64,000 nt of DNA from Methylobacter sp. (GTDB lineage: Bacteria; Pseudomonadota; Gammaproteobacteria; Methylococcales; Methylomonadaceae). The stretch lies in the NCBI GenBank assembly GCA_024636505.1, contig JAGXGY010000042.1, positions 62,001 through 126,000 of the forward strand. The letters are read 5' to 3'. Both the position numbers and the translations under genes were made by a program. Shown here piece by piece: positions 18,248 to 29,280 of the stretch (its first letter is position 1; each line of letters begins with the position of its first letter). The notes beneath the pieces were generated by a model. The model was not told the origin of the DNA and did not search any database. It worked only from the letters and a program-made list of their open reading frames with translations.

Positions 18248-18927
18248 TTACTGTCCTTATTTAATAATTCAAGCATAAGCTCTGCCGCCGACTGCTCGGC
18301 TTTTTTTCTGGAATTGCCCACGCCAATACAAGACTCTACAGTTAACGGCGTGGTACATTTAACTTTAAACATTTGCTCATGAGCAAGTCCGGACATGGTC
18401 ATGAGAGTATAATCCGGCAACTCGATTTTTCTGGATTGCATTAACTCCTGTAATTGCGTTTTGGGATCTTTCTGCCAGTTATCCAACGATAAATTCTTTA
18501 ACTTTTCTGCAAATAATTGCAAGATCCATTGCTGACACACATCCATACCCTGATCGTTGTACAGCGCACCTATAATAGCTTCCACTGCATCAGACAAAAT
18601 GGAATCGCGGCGAAAACCACCGCTTTTCAATTCCCCTGATCCCAGCAATAAATAATCCCCTAAATGATGCTTTCTAGCCAATTCCGCCAACGAACTCTGA
18701 TTAACCAGACTTGCTCTTAATCGACTTAAAACACCTTCACTGGCACTGGGAAACAGCTCATATAATTTCTGAGCAACAACAAAACCTAAAATCGAATCAC
18801 CCAAAAATTCCAAGCGTTCGTTATTGTTAGAACCTGCACTTCGATGGGTTATCGCCACGGTAAAGAGCTGAGGATCATTAAATACCAGACCCAGCTTTTT
18901 ACATAACACTTCGGGCTTTTTTATCAC
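18244..18927 (-). CDS. rnc: Ribonuclease III
   Basis: NERLEFLGDSILGFVVAQKLYELFP signature and C-terminal dsRBD. Confidence 0.96.
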   Translation of the reverse strand: MIKKPEVLCKKLGLVFNDPQLFTVAITHRSAGSNNNERLEFLGDSILGFVVAQKLYELFPSASEGVLSRLRASLVNQSSLAELARKHHLGDYLLLGSGELKSGGFRRDSILSDAVEAIIGALYNDQGMDVCQQWILQLFAEKLKNLSLDNWQKDPKTQLQELMQSRKIELPDYTLMTMSGLAHEQMFKVKCTTPLTVESCIGVGNSRKKAEQSAAELMLELLNKDSK

Positions 18928-19301
18928 TTCTGACCAGCCTCGAAAGAATCATGAAACTCGGCTAATAAACTCAGATTATCAATCAATTTCACGACAGTCT
19001 CATACTCGATATCCACTTTCACATAATTGCCATGCTTGATAACCTTAATATCATCCTTAGTGACATCGTAGACATAATTGATGTTAAAGCGCTTCGTTAA
19101 ACTATCCCTGATTTCAAACTCGCTTTTTGTTTGGATATCAGGCGTTGCTTTTAAGGCCTCCAGAGCACTCTTTACCTTGCCATGATCCAGGTAAATCGGA
19201 ACCACCTTAAGTGTCAATAAGACAAAGAATCCGATGAGACCCAGAAGGAAAACAATCGAAATCAAGGTTAAACCGTGCTGATTTTTAGGTGATAAATTCA
19301 T
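18924..19301 (-). CDS. DUF4845-type protein
   Basis: Single TM plus conserved lepB-DUF4845-rnc synteny. Confidence 0.75.
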   Translation of the reverse strand: MNLSPKNQHGLTLISIVFLLGLIGFFVLLTLKVVPIYLDHGKVKSALEALKATPDIQTKSEFEIRDSLTKRFNINYVYDVTKDDIKVIKHGNYVKVDIEYETVVKLIDNLSLLAEFHDSFEAGQK

Positions 19302-19330
19302 TTTTTCTCCAGATGATTGATTAAATAAAC

Positions 19331-19518
19331 GTAACTACTCAGTAGTTAGAAAAATGGAACACAGATAACGCTGATCATTAAGATCAAATAAGATTTTTTC
19401 GAGTTATCCACGTTTATCATATTTATCAGTGTCGCCTACAGGGATGTAGGCGCTTAGCGTGACCAGGAGGGGAAGCTGCATCTGCGTTCTATTATTATAT
19501 TGATGGCTGAGTAGTTAC
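19331..19518. repeat. MITE-like dispersed repeat, copy B (with internal GTCGCCTACAGGGATGTAGGCG module)
   Basis: Perfect 12-bp terminal inverted repeats GTAACTACTCAG / CTGAGTAGTTAC. Confidence 0.85.
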
Positions 19519-19540
19519 AAATAAACAACTATAACGCAGG

Positions 19541-20317
19541 TTATTTTAACACCGTGCCAATACGATCAAAGCCCACACCTTTATGCTGCCAATCCCAGCT
19601 CATCCAGATAAAAAAAGCTTTTCCAACCAGGTTTTCTTCAGGAACCGTGCCCCAGTAACGGCTATCGTTACTGTTATCGCGGTTATCACCCATCACAAAA
19701 TAATTTCCTTTCGGCACCACATAAACGCCTTCGGCTGAAGCTGCGCCGTTTCTGATCAGAATACCGTGTTCAACACCGGTCAAATCCTCTAACAGATACG
19801 CATTACCGGTCATATCTTCACCTTGACCCACACCCTGATAACGCCCCAAAGACACTTGGTTGACAGGTTGTCCATTGATATGCAGTTTTTTATCGTAATA
19901 GGCAATCCGATCGCCCGGCAGACCAATTACACGCTTGATATAATCGACAGCCGGATTTTTAGGATACCGAAAAACGACGATATCCCCACGCTTGGGCTGA
20001 TTCATTTCAATGATTTTGGTATTTAAAACCGGTAAGCGTATTCCGTAAGTAAATTTATTCACCAAAATAAAATCACCTATCAGTAAAGTCGGCATCATTG
20101 ATGCTGAAGGTATGCGAAACGGTTCAGCTATAAATGAGCGCAGCACTAACACAATCAGCACAACCGGAAAAAAAGAACGCGCGTACTCTACCAGCACCGG
20201 TTCGTTTTCCTCATCAAAAGCGGCTCCCGTTGCTTTAAGAATCAGCAAATACCCACCCCAAATAACACCAGTAACCAGCGTGGCGACGGCGAGAAAAAAG
20301 GAAAAATCGTAGTCCAT
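19541..20317 (-). CDS. lepB: Signal peptidase I
   Basis: PSASMMPTLLIGDFILVNKFTYG and GDNRDNSNDSRYWG. Confidence 0.95.
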   Translation of the reverse strand: MDYDFSFFLAVATLVTGVIWGGYLLILKATGAAFDEENEPVLVEYARSFFPVVLIVLVLRSFIAEPFRIPSASMMPTLLIGDFILVNKFTYGIRLPVLNTKIIEMNQPKRGDIVVFRYPKNPAVDYIKRVIGLPGDRIAYYDKKLHINGQPVNQVSLGRYQGVGQGEDMTGNAYLLEDLTGVEHGILIRNGAASAEGVYVVPKGNYFVMGDNRDNSNDSRYWGTVPEENLVGKAFFIWMSWDWQHKGVGFDRIGTVLK

Positions 20318-20431
20318 ATTTATATACTTCAGATGAAAGGTTTAAAGCGAAGGGCTAAAAAGGCGAAAGGCGAAAGGCAATGTCATTGAAGCTTGATTTT
20401 GCCTTGCACCTTTTGCCTTTAACCCGATCTT

Positions 20432-22231
20432 TTATTCTTTATTAAGCTGCAAAACGGCCAAAAATGCCTCTTGAGGAATTTCAATATTGCCGACCTGTTT
20501 CATGCGTTTTTTACCGGCTTTTTGTTTTTCCAGCAGTTTTTTCTTACGACTAATATCGCCGCCGTAACATTTAGCAATCACGTTTTTACGCATCGCTTTA
20601 ACGGTGGAACGGGCGATAACCTTGGAACCAATCGCCGCCTGTATCGCAACCTCATACATTTGCCGGGGAATCAGCTCTTTCATTTTTTCGACCAGATCCC
20701 GTCCCCGGTTGTTGCTTAAGTCGCGATGTACGATGATAGATAAGGCATCCACTTTCTCAGCATTGATCAACACATCCAGCTTGACCAATTCGGCCGGCTG
20801 AAAACGCAGAAACTCGTAATCAAATGAGGCAAAGCCCCGACTCACCGACTTTAAACGATCGAAGAAATCCAGCACCACTTCGCTCAGCGGCATCTCATAA
20901 TGCAGCGATACCTGTCTGCCTGCGTACTGCATGTCTTTCTGCACGCCGCGCTTTTCGATGCACAAGGTGATGACGCCGCCCAGATAAGCTTGGGGAACCA
21001 GAATATTGGCGCGAATAATAGGCTCCCTGATTTCCTTGATGGTGCCCATATCCGGCAGTTTGGCCGGATTATCGATCATCAAAATTTGATCGTTATGGGT
21101 AATGACTTCATAGACAACCGTAGGCGCTGTGGTAATCAGATCAACATCGTATTCCCTTTCCAAGCGCTCCTGCACAATCTCCATGTGCAACATGCCAAGA
21201 AAACCGCAGCGAAAACCGAAACCCAATGCCTGCGATGTTTCCGGCTCAAAGTGCAAGGATGCATCATTGAGATTTAATTTTTTCAGCGCTTCGCGCAAAT
21301 CTTCGTAATGATCCGAAGTCACCGGATACAAACCGGCAAACACGCGCGGTTGCACTCTTTGAAAGCCGGTGAGCTGTTCGGTAGCCGGATTATCGGTCCA
21401 AGTGATGGTATCGCCGACCGGCGCGCCGAAAATATCTTTAATACCGGCCACGACATAGCCGACTTCGCCGGTGTTTAAAATGTCCTTTTCCAGCCGCTTG
21501 GGCGTAAAAACGCCGACCTTTTCAGCAATAAACGATTTGCCGGTAGACATGATGGTAATTTTTTGCTTTCTGCGAATACTGCCATGCATAATCCTGACCA
21601 GAGACACCACGCCCAGATAACTGTCAAACCAGGAATCGATAATCAACGCCTGTAACGGGCCGTCTATATCGCCTTGCGGCGGCGGAATTTTAAGCACCAG
21701 CTGTTCCAGCACATCGGCAACCCCCAAACCGGTTTTAGCGCTGATCATCAGCGCCTCGTCGGCCGAAATACCGATCACCTCTTCGATTTCGGCCTGCACC
21801 CGTTGGGGTTCGGCAGAAGGCAAGTCGATTTTGTTCAAAACAGGCACCACTTCCAGCCCTTGTTCTATCGCGGTATAGCAATTGGCAACGCTTTGCGCCT
21901 CAACGCCTTGAGCCGCATCGACGACCAGCAACGCGCCTTCGCAAGCTGCTAAAGACCGGGAAACTTCATAAGAAAAATCCACATGTCCCGGGGTATCGAT
22001 GAAATTAAGCTGATAGGTCTCGCCGTCTTTGGCTTTAAAATCGAGAGTGACGCTTTGCGCCTTAATGGTGATACCGCGCTCTTTTTCAATATCCATCGAA
22101 TCAAGCACCTGCGCGGACATTTCCCTGGTACTTAACCCACCGCATAGTTGAATAAAACGATCTGCCAGCGTCGATTTACCATGATCGATATGCGCAATGA
22201 TGGAGAAATTTCTTATATGTTTTAAATCCAC
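20432..22231 (-). CDS. lepA: Elongation factor 4 (LepA)
   Basis: [50 protein letters not shown]-type C-terminus. Confidence 0.97.
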   Translation of the reverse strand: MDLKHIRNFSIIAHIDHGKSTLADRFIQLCGGLSTREMSAQVLDSMDIEKERGITIKAQSVTLDFKAKDGETYQLNFIDTPGHVDFSYEVSRSLAACEGALLVVDAAQGVEAQSVANCYTAIEQGLEVVPVLNKIDLPSAEPQRVQAEIEEVIGISADEALMISAKTGLGVADVLEQLVLKIPPPQGDIDGPLQALIIDSWFDSYLGVVSLVRIMHGSIRRKQKITIMSTGKSFIAEKVGVFTPKRLEKDILNTGEVGYVVAGIKDIFGAPVGDTITWTDNPATEQLTGFQRVQPRVFAGLYPVTSDHYEDLREALKKLNLNDASLHFEPETSQALGFGFRCGFLGMLHMEIVQERLEREYDVDLITTAPTVVYEVITHNDQILMIDNPAKLPDMGTIKEIREPIIRANILVPQAYLGGVITLCIEKRGVQKDMQYAGRQVSLHYEMPLSEVVLDFFDRLKSVSRGFASFDYEFLRFQPAELVKLDVLINAEKVDALSIIVHRDLSNNRGRDLVEKMKELIPRQMYEVAIQAAIGSKVIARSTVKAMRKNVIAKCYGGDISRKKKLLEKQKAGKKRMKQVGNIEIPQEAFLAVLQLNKE

Positions 22232-22378
22232 TGTGTTTCAACTTGTTGTGATAGTGTTGATGGGTTGTGCTAACGGCTGTCGTTATCGTATTTGCATACC
22301 CATGTTAGCTTGTCATTATAACAGATTTAGGCTTAGTGAAGTTTTTGTGCTTTCGCTGATCACCTGTCTACAGGGTCA

Positions 22379-23173
22379 TTAAGGATTGGACGCCGAAGCC
22401 GCCGTCATAGTAAGCCAACTGTATACCCGCTTAACAACTAAGCCTTCATCATGCAGATAGGCATGGCCTTCATCATTAATTTTAATCTGCCGATAAGCCG
22501 TATTTTCTTTTGCCGCCAAGCGCCGGTCTCTGGCGCTACCGGTAACATCCGACACATCTAATGCACCATAAATATCCAGCATAGGCACGTCGATCTTCTT
22601 GATAAAATCTAATGTTTGGCCAGCCTTGTTTTCAGTCTTCGGCACCGGCAAACTAATCGTTACCAGCGACATAATGCCTGCTCTCTGTTCACTTAGCGCA
22701 TAGATTCCCATCAGACCGCCCAAACCATAACCGACCACAGCAATATTTTGTGCGCCACTGTTCTTTGCATAGCTAATTCCAGCTTGAATCCGCGCCGCCG
22801 CCTCGGGAAACAGCGCATAATACTCATCCTTTGCAACACCAGCCTCCCGAAGCGGCATTTGCAGTGCCAGCGTTGACCAATTATGCTCGGGCAAAGAAAC
22901 TCTCAAGCCGTAAATAAGTTGCCGCTGATTGGGATGTCCATCGATATCATGGAGAATAATCACCATGCCATTGCCGTTAATTTTTTCTATTTCCGTATAA
23001 AGACTAAGAAACTTTTTTCCTTTAGCCTCCAACCAGACGACCTTGCCGACAGCCAAGGTCTTATTAAGAGATTCAGCAAAATCGGCTTCCCGCTTTTCAT
23101 CGCCAGCCCAACACAGATTATCCAGAAACTGCGTACTGCAGAGCAGCCAAACAATGACTCTACATAACGTCAT
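22379..23173 (-). CDS. DUF3530-like alpha/beta hydrolase
   Basis: Signal peptide; VVGYGLGGLMGIYAL nucleophile elbow-like region. Confidence 0.65.
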   Translation of the reverse strand: MTLCRVIVWLLCSTQFLDNLCWAGDEKREADFAESLNKTLAVGKVVWLEAKGKKFLSLYTEIEKINGNGMVIILHDIDGHPNQRQLIYGLRVSLPEHNWSTLALQMPLREAGVAKDEYYALFPEAAARIQAGISYAKNSGAQNIAVVGYGLGGLMGIYALSEQRAGIMSLVTISLPVPKTENKAGQTLDFIKKIDVPMLDIYGALDVSDVTGSARDRRLAAKENTAYRQIKINDEGHAYLHDEGLVVKRVYSWLTMTAASASNP

Positions 23174-23193
23174 TGACGAGGGTAAAAATTTTC

Positions 23194-23523
23194 TTAGCCG
23201 GCAACAAATACAACAACTGCGACAATAACCGCTAAAGCCAGCGCTAACAACATGATGTTTTTCTTGGTAGTCATAAAGCCTGGGGCTTTATCCTCGCGAA
23301 TTTCCACGCCGTCGATATGGGCGTTAACCGCTTTGAACTTTCCCCGGTTATCCCTTGCAACCTGATAATAAATAACATCGCCGGTCACAGGTCGACGACT
23401 CGTACCTTTAAGCGCAGAAATATGGATAAAAACATCTCTTCCGCCATCATCAGGACTGATGAAACCAAACCCCCGGTCCTCTTTCCATGTTTTTAAAACC
23501 CCCTTAATCATTACTTTTGTCAT
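23194..23523 (-). CDS. Cold-shock-domain protein with C-terminal TM helix
   Basis: GVLKTWKEDRGFGFISPDDGGRDVFIHISAL followed by a hydrophobic tail. Confidence 0.88.
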   Translation of the reverse strand: MTKVMIKGVLKTWKEDRGFGFISPDDGGRDVFIHISALKGTSRRPVTGDVIYYQVARDNRGKFKAVNAHIDGVEIREDKAPGFMTTKKNIMLLALALAVIVAVVVFVAG

Positions 23524-23749
23524 AAGAATTTCTTTTTGTTGTTTTTAACCTTATCTACATGCTCGTAGATTAAGGGGCGTTAGCCTTATAGTATCTATGT
23601 TTTACTGCAGTTTTCAGACTGAACAAACAAAACATATTCTGGATTCACGATAAACAGCACCGGTCAATCACTAGAAAATCCGCATACAAAACAGCTGATT
23701 CGGATCAGATCATGCCTGCGTGCATAATCCGATCAAAACCTTATGTCAT

Positions 23750-24121
23750 TTAGATTTTTTTCTTTATGATGACCTTATCATCAATAATCAGTTCGGAAAT
23801 CCCACCCAAAGACGAGTGCAAAGTACATGATGCATTTTTGAATCCGCCTTTTTCTGCATTTTCACCCACCCATCTTAAAGTGAGATAAGTCTCCTTATCA
23901 CTCTCGGTTTCAGAGGTGATATATACCTGCTCTCCTGTTATCTCTTTAATTTTCTCAGGGCATTTTTCATTCGCCATCATTTGCATAGCAACGATGGCTC
24001 TAATTTTTGCTGCGCCTTCCATTTGTTCTATAGTTTGATCCTCTTTACTTGCGCCGACCAAAACAAAACCCATTACAAAAAGGCCTGCAACAGCCATGAT
24101 GATTTTTTGTACTTCAGACAT
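23750..24121 (-). CDS. Hypothetical protein
   Basis: ORF with N-terminal hydrophobic segment. Confidence 0.5.
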   Translation of the reverse strand: MSEVQKIIMAVAGLFVMGFVLVGASKEDQTIEQMEGAAKIRAIVAMQMMANEKCPEKIKEITGEQVYITSETESDKETYLTLRWVGENAEKGGFKNASCTLHSSLGGISELIIDDKVIIKKKI

Positions 24122-24301
24122 ACGTGTACTCCTCGTTGTGATAATCGTTTTTTATTTTACAGGTTGCCCGGAGCATTTACCTTAAAATTCTATGCGACCC
24201 ACTTATCCTTAACAATTTATACCGTACCAATACCAGCCAATTAACTGATGGCACCTATACCTATAAAAAATCATAGTCCACGAAAAATAAACGGGTACAG
24301 A

Positions 24302-24838
24302 TTAAAATTCAATACCCTGCTCAGCCTTAATGCCTTGTTCAAAAGCGTGTTTTATTTTGGTCATTTCGGTTACCGTATCGGCGCAACTGATCACTTCGGG
24401 AGCGGCATTGCGACCGGTCAAAATCAAATGCGTCCATGACGGTTTTTGATCACGAATAAAATCGGCGATTTCCTGGCCGGAAATCCAATTATAGCCGCTG
24501 CAGTAATTAATCTCGTCCAGCAACACCAGATCAAACTCCCCAGACAGAATTTTAGTCTTACTAAACTCCCAAATTTCCCGACTGGTTTTAATATCCTGCT
24601 CAGGATTTTTAGTATCCCAAGTAAAGCCGTCACCCATCGCATGCCATTCAATATTATCAAAACGTTCGGCGGCTTTTTGTTCGCCGGTTTGCCATTGCCC
24701 CTTAATATATTGAATCACACAGACCTTCATACTCCAGCCTGCAGCACGAAAAACCATACCCAGAGCACTGGAGGATTTCCCCTTGCCTGTGCCGGTGTTG
24801 ACTAAAACCAGCCCTCGTCTTCTATCTCTGGATTTCAT
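24302..24838 (-). CDS. cobO: Cob(I)yrinic acid a,c-diamide adenosyltransferase
   Basis: VNTGTGKGKSSSALGMVFRAAGWSMKVCVIQYIKG, LLDEINYC, LTGRNAAPEVI. Confidence 0.93.
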   Translation of the reverse strand: MKSRDRRRGLVLVNTGTGKGKSSSALGMVFRAAGWSMKVCVIQYIKGQWQTGEQKAAERFDNIEWHAMGDGFTWDTKNPEQDIKTSREIWEFSKTKILSGEFDLVLLDEINYCSGYNWISGQEIADFIRDQKPSWTHLILTGRNAAPEVISCADTVTEMTKIKHAFEQGIKAEQGIEF

Positions 24839-25117
24839 AACAGTTATTCCTTAATTCGAGTGTAAATAAGAGTTCGCATGTCTTATGGCGACCGGCATTA
24901 TATCGCCTGAGTCGGCTTCAAAACAAACGACAAGCCTTATTAAGACGCGCCTCGCAACACCTATCTTGACAACCTTCCTTTCCTTTAATATAGCGAATAT
25001 CAAGATATGAAAGCCCCTAATGAATGGAAATTAAATAATTCAATCCTTTGAGCAACGGGCATAACGCGACCAATCGGTCGCCCCTACGATTTATCGGATG
25101 TTCACGTTATGTAGATT

Positions 25118-26041
25118 TCATTCCTCAGCCGGAATAGTCATCATCCCTTCCGCCGCCATCACCGCCGCCCCACCAACCCGAATAGTCAGCGTATATTCGC
25201 CTTTATGATCCATCTCCAAATTCAGCACACTGCGCCGGTTACTTTGCTCGCCGCGATCCACGGTAAACGTATAAGTCCCTTTCTGCATAAAATCGAATGA
25301 GCACAAATACGAAGCAAAGGCGGGCATCGCATTGCCGACCGGCGGATCGTCGTGAATGCCGATTCTCGGCCCCAGCAAGCGGGCGTTAAAATCGGCATCC
25401 GCATACGGCGTTTTTGGGGAAAACAGCAATATTTCCTGGGCGGCAGTTTGCGGGGCAATCGATTGGCTCCAAGCCGCGTAGTTGAATTTCGCAGTCCTGA
25501 CGCTTTCGTAACGCCAAACCGGCACGATCAAGTACGGAACGCCGCAAGACACTAAACGCGCGGAATATTTTTTATGGTCGAACTCCGACGTCTGGAGCGA
25601 TAGGAAGCTCGCCAACTCGTCATCACTGGGCGTAAACCGGTCAATGATCGAACTCACTTTACGGGTGAACTGCACAAAGCTGGGCTTGCCGTCTTCAGCG
25701 GAAATATTGACGTTGACCGGGCCGGTATTTTGTTCGAAAACCATCGGCGTAATCGCATCATTCAACTGAATATCGCCGCAACTCGCCAACACAAAGGCGG
25801 TAGCGATAATCGGGTGTCCGGCAAAATCGATTTCGCTTTGCGGCGAAAAAATCCGCATCACGCGGTTGGTATTTTGTTTATCGGGATGAAATACAAATAC
25901 CGTTTCCGATAGGTTCAATTCCCTGGCGATTAATTGCATTTGCTGTTGGCTTAAGCCCTCGGCATTCGGGAACACGGCTATTTGCGCGCCGCTGAAAATC
26001 TGCTTGGTAAATACATCGGCGATGTAATAGTTATATTTCAT
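25118..26041 (-). CDS. PhzF-family isomerase
   Basis: YYIADVFTKQIFSGAQIAVFPNAEGLSQQQMQLIARELNLSETVF...SEIDFAGHPIIATAFVL. Confidence 0.9.
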   Translation of the reverse strand: MKYNYYIADVFTKQIFSGAQIAVFPNAEGLSQQQMQLIARELNLSETVFVFHPDKQNTNRVMRIFSPQSEIDFAGHPIIATAFVLASCGDIQLNDAITPMVFEQNTGPVNVNISAEDGKPSFVQFTRKVSSIIDRFTPSDDELASFLSLQTSEFDHKKYSARLVSCGVPYLIVPVWRYESVRTAKFNYAAWSQSIAPQTAAQEILLFSPKTPYADADFNARLLGPRIGIHDDPPVGNAMPAFASYLCSFDFMQKGTYTFTVDRGEQSNRRSVLNLEMDHKGEYTLTIRVGGAAVMAAEGMMTIPAEE

Positions 26042-26418
26042 AACGCTGGCTCTCCGTCTTGCGGCAATGATGAAAGGTTGATTTGAACGCTGCCGTTGTC
26101 AATGCGAACGGCATAAACGGGTATTTTCACGGTTTCATCTTCCAGGCAAACGCCGGTTTGCAGGTTGTAATGTTGTTTGTATAAGGGCGATGCAACCACC
26201 GGCTGGCCGCCAATGTCGCCGATTAAACCGCGCGACAAGACATTGGCATTGCCGAACGGGTCATAATTGCCGACAGCGTATATTTTCGCGTCCGGCCCTT
26301 CGGCTCCGCTCAGGACAGGCATCCAGAAAATCGCCACCTGCTCGCCTTCGAGCAAGGCGCAAACGCCGGAATCAGGCTGCAAATCATCAACGCTGCAAAC
26401 ATCTATCCACTTAGCCAT
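26038..26418 (-). CDS. nirD: Nitrite reductase (NAD(P)H) small subunit
   Basis: Rieske-like NirD fold sequence, ATGA-coupled to nirB. Confidence 0.9.
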   Translation of the reverse strand: MAKWIDVCSVDDLQPDSGVCALLEGEQVAIFWMPVLSGAEGPDAKIYAVGNYDPFGNANVLSRGLIGDIGGQPVVASPLYKQHYNLQTGVCLEDETVKIPVYAVRIDNGSVQINLSSLPQDGEPAL

Positions 26419-28956
26419 TTACGCAATCTCCATCAATTTAAAATGTTTCCGCTCGTCGCTATCGGCCGGGCGAATTTGGCCGCGCTCTTCAACAAAAACA
26501 ATATTGTCATCGGGCTGGTCGCTGTTAATGAAATGCCGAAAGCGTTTGAGCTTGGCTTCATCTTCAATCGTTGTCTTCCATTCGCATTGATAAGTGTTGA
26601 TTACGTACTGCATTTGCTGCTCCAGCTGATCGCACAGTCCCAGCTTGTCTTCAATCACGACCGATTTCAGGTAATCCAGCCCGCCTTCCATGTTTTCCAT
26701 CCATACCGAGGTGCGTTGCAGACGGTCGGCGGTGCGCACATAGAAACTCAAAAAGCGGTCGATGTATTTAATCAGCGTTTCCTTGTCCAAGCCGGTGGCG
26801 AATAAATCCGCATGGCGCGGTTTCATGCCGCCGTTGCCGCAGACATACAGGTTCCAGCCGTTTTCGGTGGCAATAATGCCGACATCTTTGCCCTGCGCTT
26901 CGGCGCATTCTCGAGTGCAACCGGACACCGCGAATTTGATTTTATGCGGGGAGCGCAAACCCTTGTAGCGGTTTTCCAGCTCTATGGCCAGCCCGACGCT
27001 GTCATCGACGCCGTAACGGCACCAGGTGCTGCCGACGCAGGATTTAACGGTGCGTAATGATTTGCCGTAAGCGTGGCCCGATTCGAAACCGGCATCAATC
27101 AACTCCTTCCAGATATGCGGTAATTGATCGACCCGTGCGCCGAATAAATCCACGCGCTGGCCGCCGGTGATTTTGGTATAGAGTTGGTATTTTTTGCCGA
27201 CCTGTCCCAACGCAATCAGCATGTCGGGGCTGATTTCGCCGCCGGTGATGCGCGGCACCACCGAATAGGTGCCGTCTTTTTGCATGTTGGCTAAAAAAGT
27301 GTCGTTGGTGTCCTGTAGCCCCAAATGATCTTTTTCCAGGATATGCTCATTCCACTGCGATGCCAGGATATTAGCGATGGTCGGTTTGCAAATTTCGCAG
27401 CCTTTACCCTTGCCATGTTTGTGCAGCAACTCGGAAAAGGTAAGGATTTTCTCAACCCGAATCAGGTTATGAAGATCCTGCCGGGTATAGGCAAAATGCT
27501 CGCAAAGATCGGTATTGACTGCAAAACCCTGTTTCGACAATTCCGAATCCAGAACCGATTTCAGCAACGCCGCACAGCCGCCGCAACCGGTTGCGGCTTT
27601 GGTTTCCGCTTTTAGCGCGCCCATGGTCATGCAGCCGCCTTCTATCGCCGAACAAATCGCGCCCTTGGTCACATCGTAACAGGAACAGATTTGCGCCGAA
27701 ACGGGCAAGGCATCCGGGCCCAAGCCGACCGACTCGTCGGAGCGATGCGGTAATATCAGCGCATCGGGATAAGCCGGCAGTTCGATACCGTTCAGGCAAT
27801 ATTGCAATAAGGTTCCGTAACCCGACGCATCGCCGACCAGCACCGCGCCCAACAATTGTTTTTTATCCTGGCTGACCACCAGCCGTTTATACACTTCGCT
27901 GTCGCCGTTTTGGTAGCTGTAAACCATCGCGCCTTGGGTTTTGGCATGAGCGTCGCCGATACTGGCGACATCGACTCCCATCAACTTCAGCTTGGTGCTC
28001 ATGTCCGCGCCGGTAAATCCGGCCTCATTGCCTGCCAAATCCGCTACGACTGTGCGTGCCATCGTATAACCCGGCGCGACCAAGCCGTAAATCATGCCAT
28101 TCCACAACGCACACTCGCCAATCGCATAAATGCTATCATCGGAGGTGCGACATTGGTTATCGATGATAATGCCGCCGCGCTGACCGACCTCCAATCCGCA
28201 ATCTCTGGCAAGTTCGTCACGCGGACGGATCCCCGCCGAAAACAGTACGATGTCAGTTTCCAGCTGTTCGCCGTCGGCAAAACACATAAGGTTCACGCAC
28301 TGCTCGCCGTCGGTAATGATGCTAGTGTTTTTCCCGGTATGTACGATCACGCCCAGATTCTCGATCTTGCGCCGCAGCATCGCTCCGCCTGCGTCGTCGA
28401 GCTGCACCGCCATCAAGCGCGGCGCAAATTCGACCACATGGGTTTCCAAGCCTAAATCCATTAACGCTTTAGCCGCTTCAAGGCCCAACAAGCCGCCGCC
28501 GACCACGGTGCCGACCTTGCCGGTTTTTGCAGCGGCGGCAATCGCTTCAAGATCCTCAATGGTGCGATAAACCAGACATTGCGCTCGATCATGCCCGGGA
28601 ACGGGCGGCACGAACGGATAAGAACCGGTCGCCAGCACCAGCTTGTCGTAAGTTATGGTCAGGCCTTTGGCCGAGGTGACAGTTTTAGCAACTCTATTAA
28701 TGGTGACGGCTTTATCGCCCAGGTGAATAGTAATGCCGTTGTGCTCAAAAAAGCCGTCTTCGACTAAAGACAGCTCTTTGACCGTGGTGCCGGTAAAAAA
28801 CGCCGACAAATGCACCCGGTCATAGGCGACTCTAGGCTCTTCGCAAAAAGTAACAATTTGATACTGCTCTTTAATGATGCTGTCGACCAGGTTCGCCAGA
28901 AAATACTGTCCGACCATGCCGTTGCCGATGACAACCACTGTTTGTTTTTCGCTCAT
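26419..28956 (-). CDS. nirB: Assimilatory nitrite reductase (NAD(P)H) large subunit
   Basis: FAD/NAD domains, BFD-like Fe-S, siroheme/4Fe-4S C-terminus (SGCTRECAEAQGKDVG). MSEKQ start at 28956 has GGAG upstream. Confidence 0.95.
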   Translation of the reverse strand: MSEKQTVVVIGNGMVGQYFLANLVDSIIKEQYQIVTFCEEPRVAYDRVHLSAFFTGTTVKELSLVEDGFFEHNGITIHLGDKAVTINRVAKTVTSAKGLTITYDKLVLATGSYPFVPPVPGHDRAQCLVYRTIEDLEAIAAAAKTGKVGTVVGGGLLGLEAAKALMDLGLETHVVEFAPRLMAVQLDDAGGAMLRRKIENLGVIVHTGKNTSIITDGEQCVNLMCFADGEQLETDIVLFSAGIRPRDELARDCGLEVGQRGGIIIDNQCRTSDDSIYAIGECALWNGMIYGLVAPGYTMARTVVADLAGNEAGFTGADMSTKLKLMGVDVASIGDAHAKTQGAMVYSYQNGDSEVYKRLVVSQDKKQLLGAVLVGDASGYGTLLQYCLNGIELPAYPDALILPHRSDESVGLGPDALPVSAQICSCYDVTKGAICSAIEGGCMTMGALKAETKAATGCGGCAALLKSVLDSELSKQGFAVNTDLCEHFAYTRQDLHNLIRVEKILTFSELLHKHGKGKGCEICKPTIANILASQWNEHILEKDHLGLQDTNDTFLANMQKDGTYSVVPRITGGEISPDMLIALGQVGKKYQLYTKITGGQRVDLFGARVDQLPHIWKELIDAGFESGHAYGKSLRTVKSCVGSTWCRYGVDDSVGLAIELENRYKGLRSPHKIKFAVSGCTRECAEAQGKDVGIIATENGWNLYVCGNGGMKPRHADLFATGLDKETLIKYIDRFLSFYVRTADRLQRTSVWMENMEGGLDYLKSVVIEDKLGLCDQLEQQMQYVINTYQCEWKTTIEDEAKLKRFRHFINSDQPDDNIVFVEERGQIRPADSDERKHFKLMEIA

Positions 28957-28998
28957 GTACAACTCCGATAACCCTGTTTGCTGTTTAGCGGTTATAGA

Positions 28999-29012
28999 GC
29001 AATGGCTATGCC
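28999..29012 (-). promoter_or_regulatory. Sigma-54 promoter (-24/-12) for nirBD
   Basis: Reverse strand TTGGCATAGCCATTGCT (GG-N10-GC), ~30-45 nt upstream of nirB. Confidence 0.8.
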
Positions 29013-29077
29013 AAAATGAACAAGTTATTGATTTTAAAGTCGCGGCAACTTGTTAAGATGAAAATCAAGCTTGTTGA

Positions 29078-29124
29078 TGAACTAGATTGGTGCACAGAGA
29101 AAATTAATGCGAGGTAACGGTGCA
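29078..29124 (-). promoter_or_regulatory. Paired NtrC-like sites upstream of nirB
   Basis: Reverse strand TGCACCAATCTAGTTCA (29078-29094) and TGCACCGTTACCTCGCA (29108-29124), 30 bp apart; each has one strong half-site. Confidence 0.6.
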
Positions 29125-29160
29125 CCGCCATTAAGTGAAGCTGAAATTGTTAGGGTTGAA

Positions 29161-29266
29161 TATTGTGAGCGCGAATTTATTCGCGCTCACAATAAATGAC
29201 AAAACGGGACGCTCCAGCGTCCCGAACTGCGTTCCCATGCCGGAGCATGGGAACGATAATTGCCGT
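29161..29266. repeat. Three consecutive perfect-hairpin palindromes
   Basis: TATTGTGAGCGCGAATTTATTCGCGCTCACAATA; GGGACGCTCCAGCGTCCC; CGTTCCCATGCCGGAGCATGGGAACG. Confidence 0.85.
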
Positions 29267-29280
29267 AGTGTGCGCTGTCA

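Noticed and set aside
25058-25082. GCGACCAATCGGTCGC palindrome as an operator
   Set aside because: Embedded in a sequence resembling common GC-rich interspersed repeats; no promoter nearby.
24838-25117. Cobalamin riboswitch near cobO
   Set aside because: No B12-box-like GCCACTG motif or supporting structure seen in the flanking sequence.
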